Positions 1 through 7,166 of a DNA stretch of 7,166 bases are shown piece by piece. The stretch spans positions 6,055 to 13,220 of the forward strand of contig PLKU01000414.1 of the NCBI GenBank assembly GCA_003140705.1. The letters run 5' to 3'. Origin of the DNA: Acidobacteriaceae bacterium. GTDB lineage: Bacteria; Acidobacteriota; Terriglobia; Terriglobales; Acidobacteriaceae. Under the pieces are notes generated by a model. That model searched no databases, was not told the origin of the DNA, and saw only the letters and a program-made list of their open reading frames with translations. Made by a program: the position numbers and the translations under genes. The stretch's first letter is position 1, and every line of letters begins with the position of its first letter.

Positions 1-123
1 GAACCGCGGAGAGCTCCACCGTCTTTGGACGGGTTCACCAGCGCATCATTCACGGCCCAGCGGGTCGGATTCTACCTTCCTTTGAAAACAACCTGACGGC
101 TACGCGCGCAGTGAAAATGCCGT
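1..123. other. Left-edge region without an identifiable gene
   Basis: All three plus frames were read. One closes at 83-85 and one at 94-96. The third stays open into the Lgt-like gene but resembles nothing I recognise. On the minus strand a GTG at 53-51 opens a frame (V-N-D-A-L-V-N-P-S-K...) that runs off the left edge. A TAGAAT hexamer at 74-69 lies 15 bases upstream of it, so a divergent gene starting here is possible, but 17 codons are too few to decide. The promoter of the gene at 124 must lie here or further left. A TTGAAA at 82-87 has no matching -10 at normal spacing, and the TGAAAAT at 112-118 is only a weak candidate. Confidence 0.35.
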
Positions 124-939
124 ATGCTGACTCAGGTGTATCCAGTTTTCTTCCACATCGGTGCAGTTCTGATTCCGTCCTATGGCGCGATGGCGGCGTT
201 GGGCGTGTTGATGGCACTGTTTCTGGCGCAGCGCACGGCGCGCATTGCGGGCGTGGATGCCGGGCAGGTGTGGAATCTGTGCGTTGTTGCGTTGTCTGCG
301 GCTCTCGTGGGCCAGCGGCTGCTGTTGATTGCAATAAACTGGAACGACGTGCGCCGCCATCCAACGTGGATGCTGGGGTTGGCGATGATTCATCATCCCT
401 TGCTGGGCGCAGCGGGCGCGTTGGCAGGCGTCGCGTCTGCCGGGTTATATGCGCACTTGAAGGGACTGAGCGTGTGGAGTACGGCCGATGCGCTGGCCGG
501 TCCGTTGGCTCTGGGTCTGGCCTTGGAACAGTTTGGCGGACTGCTTGCAGGGTCGGGCTACGGGACCGCATCAACCGCGCGCTGGGCCGTGACCTACGTA
601 AATCCGCTGGCCGCGCGCTGGAGTGGGACGCCGCTGGGGATTCCGCTGCACCCTGTGCAGGCATACGCGGCACTGGGATTCTTCACCCTATCGGCATCGC
701 TGCTTGCGGGTCTGGCGGCGAGACGGCAGCAAGGCGATATTGCGGGATCGGGTTTGCTGGGTTTCGGCGTTGTAGTTTTCATGACAGAGTTGTGGCGCGA
801 TCCTGAAGGACGTGGCGCTCTGCTTGGCGGAATGCTGGATGGTCCGCAGGCTGCAGCCGTGTTGTTGGTGCTCGCAGGAGGACTTGTGCTGATGGAGCGC
901 AAGGGCGCGAGCAGGAAGAGCGAGGCGCAACATGGGTGA
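124..939 (+). CDS. lgt: Lgt-family membrane protein (prolipoprotein diacylglyceryl transferase-like, divergent active site)
   Basis: Canonical Lgt moves diacylglycerol from phosphatidylglycerol to the lipobox cysteine of prolipoproteins in the inner membrane. This 271-residue protein has family length and a multi-helix hydrophobic profile. Landmarks in order are an N-terminal PVFFHIG followed by SYGAMAALG (Tyr20, matching E. coli Tyr26), the region matching the HGG loop (about 90-102), a GYG at 145-147 matching Gly154, PLHPVQAY (174-181) in place of PRHPSQLY, and TELWRDPEGRG (221-231) matching VEFFRQPD. Aligned by eye to E. coli Lgt, His103 is Ala96, Arg143 is Gln136, Asn146 is Gly139, Glu151 is Ser144 and Arg239 is Val218. 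Glu243 and Arg246 are kept. The fold assignment is good, but the transferase activity is doubtful; it could be an Lgt paralogue with another lipid-related role. The ATG at 124 is the first in-frame start at family length and has no clear Shine-Dalgarno. The gene overlaps the downstream rluD by 8 bases. Confidence 0.8.
   Translation: MLTQVYPVFFHIGAVLIPSYGAMAALGVLMALFLAQRTARIAGVDAGQVWNLCVVALSAALVGQRLLLIAINWNDVRRHPTWMLGLAMIHHPLLGAAGALAGVASAGLYAHLKGLSVWSTADALAGPLALGLALEQFGGLLAGSGYGTASTARWAVTYVNPLAARWSGTPLGIPLHPVQAYAALGFFTLSASLLAGLAARRQQGDIAGSGLLGFGVVVFMTELWRDPEGRGALLGGMLDGPQAAAVLLVLAGGLVLMERKGASRKSEAQHG
922..925 (+). promoter_or_regulatory. Ribosome binding site of rluD inside the upstream gene
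   Basis: A GAGG lies six bases before the ATG at 932, within the last codons of the Lgt-like gene. With the 8-base overlap (ATG at 932, upstream stop TGA at 937-939) this supports the chosen rluD start and translational coupling of the two genes. Confidence 0.55.
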
Positions 940-1984
940 GGTTGGAAAGCTGGAACTGCGCACGATCGATGTGCCTGCTGAAACTGCCGGGCAGCGGCTT
1001 GACATGTTTCTTGTGTCGAAGCTTGAGGGCGTCAGCCGCTCGCGTGTGCAACTGCTCATGGACCAGGGCGATGTGCTGGTGAACGGCGAGCGTGAGAAGG
1101 CTTCGATGAAGTTGCGTGGGGGCGAGCATATCGCCATCACTGGCGAGCCTCATCCAGCGCCGCTCAAAGCAACGGCAGAAGACATCCCGCTGGACGTTGT
1201 GTACGAAGACGCCGATCTTGCTGTGGTGAACAAGCCTGCGGGCATGATGGTGCACGCCGGATCAGGGCAGAATGAGGACGCTCGCAGTTTGGGGACACTG
1301 GTGAATGCGTTGCTCCATAGGTTCAAGGCCCTTTCTTCAACAGGCGGAGAGCTTAGACCGGGCATCGTTCACAGGCTGGACAAAGACACCAGTGGCTTGA
1401 TTGTGGTGGCCAAGAACGACCGCGCGCATGCGGCACTGGGAGAGATGTTTGCCACACGCAAAATCAAGAAGACCTATATTTCCTTGGTGCACGGGGCGAT
1501 CGAACGAGCAAAAGGGACCATCAACGCGGGCGTGGGCCGCGACCCCACGCGGCGCACTCGAATGACCGCGAAGCCGCAGGACAATGCGCGCTCGGCGGTC
1601 TCTCACTACGAAGTGGTGCGACGGCTGGCGAATCGGTTTGGCAAATTCACGCTCATTCGCGTTCGTATTGAGACCGGGCGGACCCACCAGATCAGAGTGC
1701 ACATGGCTTCGATCGGTCACCCGGTGGTCGGAGACTCCCTTTACGGCGCTGCTGGTCAACTGACAGACCAGGTTGCTTCACAGGCAGCACAGTCCAAGGC
1801 GGCGCGCCGGAAATTGGAACCGGAGAAACTGCGGTTGGGACGGAACTTTCTTCACGCAGCGAATCTGGAGTTCGCACACCCTTTGACCGGAAAGCTGGTC
1901 AAACTGGAGGCGCCGCTGCCTGAAGAGTTGGAGCGTTTCCTGGGCCAACTGGAAGCGCCCGCCGGCAAAGCGGCACAGTACTGA
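932..1984 (+). CDS. rluD: RluA/RluD-family 23S rRNA pseudouridine synthase
   Basis: Enzymes of this family isomerise specific uridines in RNA to pseudouridine; E. coli RluD acts on helix 69 of 23S rRNA. The 350-residue protein has an N-terminal S4 RNA-binding domain (about 20-75, QRLDMFLVSKLEGVSRSRVQ and then VLVNGE) followed by the catalytic domain. The signature HRLDKDTSG is at 147-155, with Asp150 as the expected catalytic aspartate. Further family blocks are VVNKPAGMMVH (98-108), GRTHQIRVHMA (249-259), GDSLYG (267-272) and NFLHA (305-309). All key residues are present, so it should be active. It is slightly longer than E. coli RluD, with a basic stretch around 285-303 before the last block. 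It sits in an operon with the Lgt-like gene. The domain order (S4 plus catalytic) points to RluD rather than RluA, but the exact target uridines cannot be read from the sequence and RluC-like specificity remains possible. Confidence 0.93.
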   Translation: MGEVGKLELRTIDVPAETAGQRLDMFLVSKLEGVSRSRVQLLMDQGDVLVNGEREKASMKLRGGEHIAITGEPHPAPLKATAEDIPLDVVYEDADLAVVNKPAGMMVHAGSGQNEDARSLGTLVNALLHRFKALSSTGGELRPGIVHRLDKDTSGLIVVAKNDRAHAALGEMFATRKIKKTYISLVHGAIERAKGTINAGVGRDPTRRTRMTAKPQDNARSAVSHYEVVRRLANRFGKFTLIRVRIETGRTHQIRVHMASIGHPVVGDSLYGAAGQLTDQVASQAAQSKAARRKLEPEKLRLGRNFLHAANLEFAHPLTGKLVKLEAPLPEELERFLGQLEAPAGKAAQY

Positions 1985-2040
1985 CGTACCTGAAAGGATT
2001 CCTTAAGGGATTTGGAGGGGTGCGGGAATTCGGGTGCGAT

Positions 2041-2049
2041 TGCTAAAAT
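2041..2049 (+). promoter_or_regulatory. Extended -10 promoter directly before the VWA gene
   Basis: TGCTAAAAT matches the extended -10 consensus TGnTATAAT except for one base. The hexamer ends nine bases before the ATG at 2059, so transcription should begin only a few bases upstream of the start codon or at it. No TTGACA-like -35 is seen 16-18 bases upstream, which is tolerated by extended -10 promoters. Assignment is by eye. Confidence 0.55.
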
Positions 2050-2058
2050 GAGAAAGCC

Positions 2059-3018
2059 ATGATGAGAAATACAATTAGAGTCGTGCTTGCGGCAGCGCTT
2101 TCGACTGCCGCACTGCCCGCACAGCAACCAGCATCCAAACCGCCGCAAACTTCCTCTCCCGACCAAGCCGGGGACGCGAATGTGCCAGTCGTTCACTTGG
2201 GCGTGAACGAGGTCAGCCTCATCTTCACCGTGACTGACAAGCATGGGCACTACATTCCCAACCTGCAGCAAAGCGACTTTGCCTTGCTCGACGACCAGAA
2301 GGCTCCGGAGAAGGTGAACACCTTTCATCAGCAGATCAATCTTCCCCTGCGTGTCGCGATTGTGATCGACGCCAGCACATCCATTCGTACGCGATTCCAG
2401 TTTGAGCAACAGTCGGCCCAGGAGTTCCTGATTCAGGTCCTCAAGGCCAAGAGCGATCGTGCTTTTGTAATGGGGTTCGATGTGACGCCGACAGTGATGC
2501 AGGACTGGACGAACAATGTGGACGCCCTGCAGACGGGGATTGACCGGTTGCGCCCCGGAGGCGGCACTGCGCTCTTCGATGCGATCTACACCGCCTGCCG
2601 CGACAAGCTGCTGGATGCGCACGTGACGGAGCCGGTGCGCAAGGCGATGGTGCTGCTTTCAGACGGCGATGACAACCAGAGCCGCGTTCACCCTGACGAA
2701 GCAATCAAAGAGTGCGAGCGGGCAGAGACCATCATTTACGCCATCAGCACCAACTGGACGCCGAGCCGCGGCAAGGGCGACGATGTACTTCAGCAGATGT
2801 CCGAGGCTACAGGTGGCAAGACGTTCTTTCCGCCGTCGGTAGAAGAAGTTTCAAACGCCTTTGCATCCATCGAAGAGGAGTTGCGCAGCCAGTACGCATT
2901 GACGTATACGCCTGCGGACTTCAAGTACGACGGATCTTTTAGGCCCATTTATCTTTACTGCACTGATCGGCGCTACCAGGTGCGAGCCAAGAAGGGGTAC
3001 TTCGCGCCGCGGCAATAG
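2059..3018 (+). CDS. Secreted VWFA-related domain protein (Acidobacteria type)
   Basis: This 319-residue protein has an N-terminal signal peptide: basic MMRNTIR, a hydrophobic stretch to about residue 20, and a likely cut after LPA at 21. A Pro/Ser-rich linker (24-42) and a beta-rich segment (43-95, including LIFTVTDKHGHYIPNL) precede the von Willebrand A domain (about 97-275). The metal-ion-dependent adhesion site is complete: DASTS at 104-108, Thr170 in GGGTALFDAI, and Asp202 in LLSDGDD. The ending LRSQYALTYTP (275-285) and VRAKKGYFAP (308-317) is typical of the VWFA-related family abundant in Acidobacteria. The protein should be exported and bind a divalent cation and probably a protein ligand; its partner is unknown. 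Start: ATG ATG at 2059/2062; either would give the same mature protein. It appears to be transcribed alone, with its own promoter and a terminator just downstream. Confidence 0.9.
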   Translation: MMRNTIRVVLAAALSTAALPAQQPASKPPQTSSPDQAGDANVPVVHLGVNEVSLIFTVTDKHGHYIPNLQQSDFALLDDQKAPEKVNTFHQQINLPLRVAIVIDASTSIRTRFQFEQQSAQEFLIQVLKAKSDRAFVMGFDVTPTVMQDWTNNVDALQTGIDRLRPGGGTALFDAIYTACRDKLLDAHVTEPVRKAMVLLSDGDDNQSRVHPDEAIKECERAETIIYAISTNWTPSRGKGDDVLQQMSEATGGKTFFPPSVEEVSNAFASIEEELRSQYALTYTPADFKYDGSFRPIYLYCTDRRYQVRAKKGYFAPRQ

Positions 3019-3035
3019 TTGAAGATTTGAGCAGC

Positions 3036-3085
3036 AAAACGCAGCGAGCTCGGAATGCGAGTGCAATTCCGGCTGGCTGCGTTTT
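3036..3085 (+). terminator. Nested-stem intrinsic terminator after the VWA gene
   Basis: The outer stem pairs AAAACGCAGC (3036-3045) exactly with GCTGCGTTTT (3076-3085), so the descending arm itself ends in a TTTT tract. An inner hairpin pairs CGGAATGC (3051-3058) with GC-A-ATTCCG (3063-3071), with one bulged A and a GAGT loop. It begins 18 bases after the stop codon at 3018. The A-tract on the left arm means the reverse orientation would also end in Ts, so the element may work in both directions, although no leftward gene enters from the right. Confidence 0.75.
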
Positions 3086-3328
3086 CCATTTCAAGAAGGT
3101 TCTGCTCCCTTCATTCCCGATTTGATCTCCCACCACAATACGGTCGGTCCTGTCTCACGCCTTCCATCTGACGAGCGATGAAGTAAGGGGACGCGATTCC
3201 AAGAGTTCTCTGCACGGGCGGCCGGCGGCGTCCGCGTATGCATTTGCGCGTTGTTGCCCGAACGAGTGGAGCCGGCACTTAGGAATCGACGAAGCCGTAG
3301 GAGGATTGTACGGCGTGGGGGAGATTCA
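3086..3328. other. Gap between the terminator and the Cys-motif gene
   Basis: These 243 bases contain no frame that I can support as a gene. The frame of the downstream protein stays open back to a TTG at 3251, but the extra 26 residues are Arg-rich and look like untranslated leader. The promoter of the downstream gene should be here. I see no convincing -35/-10 pair, and no riboswitch or tRNA pattern. Confidence 0.4.
3317..3323 (+). promoter_or_regulatory. Shine-Dalgarno sequence that sets the start of the Cys-motif protein
   Basis: GGGGGAG lies five bases before the GTG at 3329. It is the strongest ribosome binding site in the window and is the reason for choosing this GTG over the in-frame TTG at 3251. 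Confidence 0.65.
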
Positions 3329-3877
3329 GTGATCCGGCAGGCGATCTGTTGCGACATCTGCAATGCGGAGAAGAAGCAGACGAACCACTGGTTTGTGGCA
3401 TATGACCAGAACGGAGAGTTGCGGATAAGCGGGTGGAATTCACGGAACCGCTTGCGGCCCAGGTCGAAACCTCTTTGCGGGCAGACCTGCCTGCACAAGC
3501 TGGTGGACAAATTCATGGCCAGGATACTTGCCGTGCGTCTCCAACCCAACGCGGCCGACGATGTGGAGATGGAGGCAGGTGTCGCTGCGACCGACGGCAG
3601 CCTGACGGGAAACGCCACGTATTCAGATGCGGAATGTTCAGCGCAGGTGATTCCACCGCCGGTTCGGATTACGCCCAAGGTGCCGCCGTTCAACGTACAG
3701 CCTGAGCTGGTCACGATGCCGGCAAGAATCCCAGGCGCAGAGCCGACTCTTGCGCCTGACGAGCCGCCTCGCTTTGCGTCGCGCAACTGGCGCGCGGAGG
3801 CATGGGACCGGGAGCGCTCGATGCGCGGCGTGGACCGGGGCCCGGGAATCATCGCGCGGCGGCGGGTGGGTTCTTGA
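3329..3877 (+). CDS. Hypothetical protein with an N-terminal Cys4-type putative zinc-binding motif
   Basis: I do not recognise a named family; function unknown. The 182-residue product starts at a GTG with a strong Shine-Dalgarno. The N-terminal part is compact and looks conserved: CDIC (Cys8, Cys11) followed by KKQTNHWFVAYD, and later CGQTCLH (Cys50, Cys54, His56). Two Cys pairs about 40 residues apart are typical of a structural zinc site of the treble-clef or zinc-ribbon kind. From about residue 65 to the end the sequence is low in hydrophobics and rich in Pro, Glu and Arg, with PPPVRITPKVPP (109-120) and RNWRAEAWDRERSMRG (152-167), so it is probably flexible. There is no signal peptide or membrane segment, so it should be cytoplasmic. 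Third codon positions are mostly G or C near the start, as expected of a real gene here. It converges on ligA with 32 bases between stops. A nucleic-acid-binding or regulatory role is conceivable but unproven. Confidence 0.72.
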   Translation: MIRQAICCDICNAEKKQTNHWFVAYDQNGELRISGWNSRNRLRPRSKPLCGQTCLHKLVDKFMARILAVRLQPNAADDVEMEAGVAATDGSLTGNATYSDAECSAQVIPPPVRITPKVPPFNVQPELVTMPARIPGAEPTLAPDEPPRFASRNWRAEAWDRERSMRGVDRGPGIIARRRVGS

Positions 3878-3909
3878 TTCAACTTGCGGTGAGCTTCCGC
3901 GGGAGCCCT

Positions 3910-7166
<3,257 letters not shown>

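Noticed and set aside
1..36. GAACC/GGTTC inverted repeat at the left edge as part of a tRNA or operator
   Set aside because: The arms are five bases and 26 bases apart, and no cloverleaf or second symmetric element is visible.
112..118. TGAAAAT before the Lgt-like gene as a third leaderless-type promoter
   Set aside because: The match to the -10 consensus is poor and the five-base gap to the ATG would put the start point inside the start codon.
111..806. Long plus-strand open frame overlapping the Lgt-like gene
   Set aside because: The product is rich in Cys, Arg and Gly, with no domain and no membrane pattern, as expected of an out-of-frame reading of the GC-rich Lgt-like gene.
1991..2012. 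AAGGATTCCTT and CCTTAAGG palindromes after rluD as a possible terminator
   Set aside because: The stems are only four pairs with a minimal loop, and no T tract follows.
3091..3882. Long open frame on the minus strand opposite the Cys-motif gene
   Set aside because: Its product is Arg/Ser/Pro-rich with no recognisable motif, and the plus-strand frame has a strong Shine-Dalgarno, paired Cys motifs and better third-position GC use. It is a shadow.
3886..3900. GCGG/CCGC inverted repeat between the convergent Cys-motif gene and ligA as a shared terminator
   Set aside because: Only four base pairs with a seven-base loop and no T tract on either side.

Overview
The window looks like a chromosomal segment of an Acidobacteriota bacterium, probably of the Terriglobia/Acidobacteriaceae type. 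The main reason is the secreted von Willebrand A protein at 2059-3018, which has the layout and the C-terminal RSQYxLxYxP...VRAKKGYFAP-like ending of the VWFA-related family that is greatly expanded in Acidobacteria. The GC-rich coding sequence and the Cys-motif hypothetical protein fit the same group. The genus cannot be fixed from the sequence alone. No transposase, integrase, phage gene, CRISPR array, tRNA or rRNA is visible.

Layout. Bases 1-123 hold no recognisable gene, only a possible start of a leftward gene running off the edge. From 124 to 1984 a two-gene plus-strand unit encodes an Lgt-fold membrane protein and an RluD-type 23S rRNA pseudouridine synthase, overlapping by 8 bases. 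After a 74-base gap with an extended -10 promoter comes the secreted VWA protein (2059-3018), followed by a nested-stem intrinsic terminator (3036-3085). A 243-base leader then precedes a small hypothetical protein with two Cys pairs (3329-3877). It converges on ligA, the NAD-dependent DNA ligase, on the minus strand (3910-5973). Divergent from ligA across 53 bases, a YdjM/DUF457-type membrane metal-dependent hydrolase starts at 6027 and is still open at the window end.

How the genes fit together. Most are housekeeping functions: lipoprotein or envelope biology, ribosome modification and DNA replication/repair. They do not form one pathway. Only the first two genes look like an operon. No complete new system is visible. 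The points most worth following up are: (i) the Lgt-like protein has lost most residues known to be needed for diacylglyceryl transfer, so its annotated activity is doubtful; (ii) ligA and the VWA gene have -10 boxes so close to their start codons that their mRNAs should be leaderless or nearly so; (iii) the uncharacterised Cys4-type protein; (iv) the hydrolase carries a C-terminal domain absent from E. coli YdjM.
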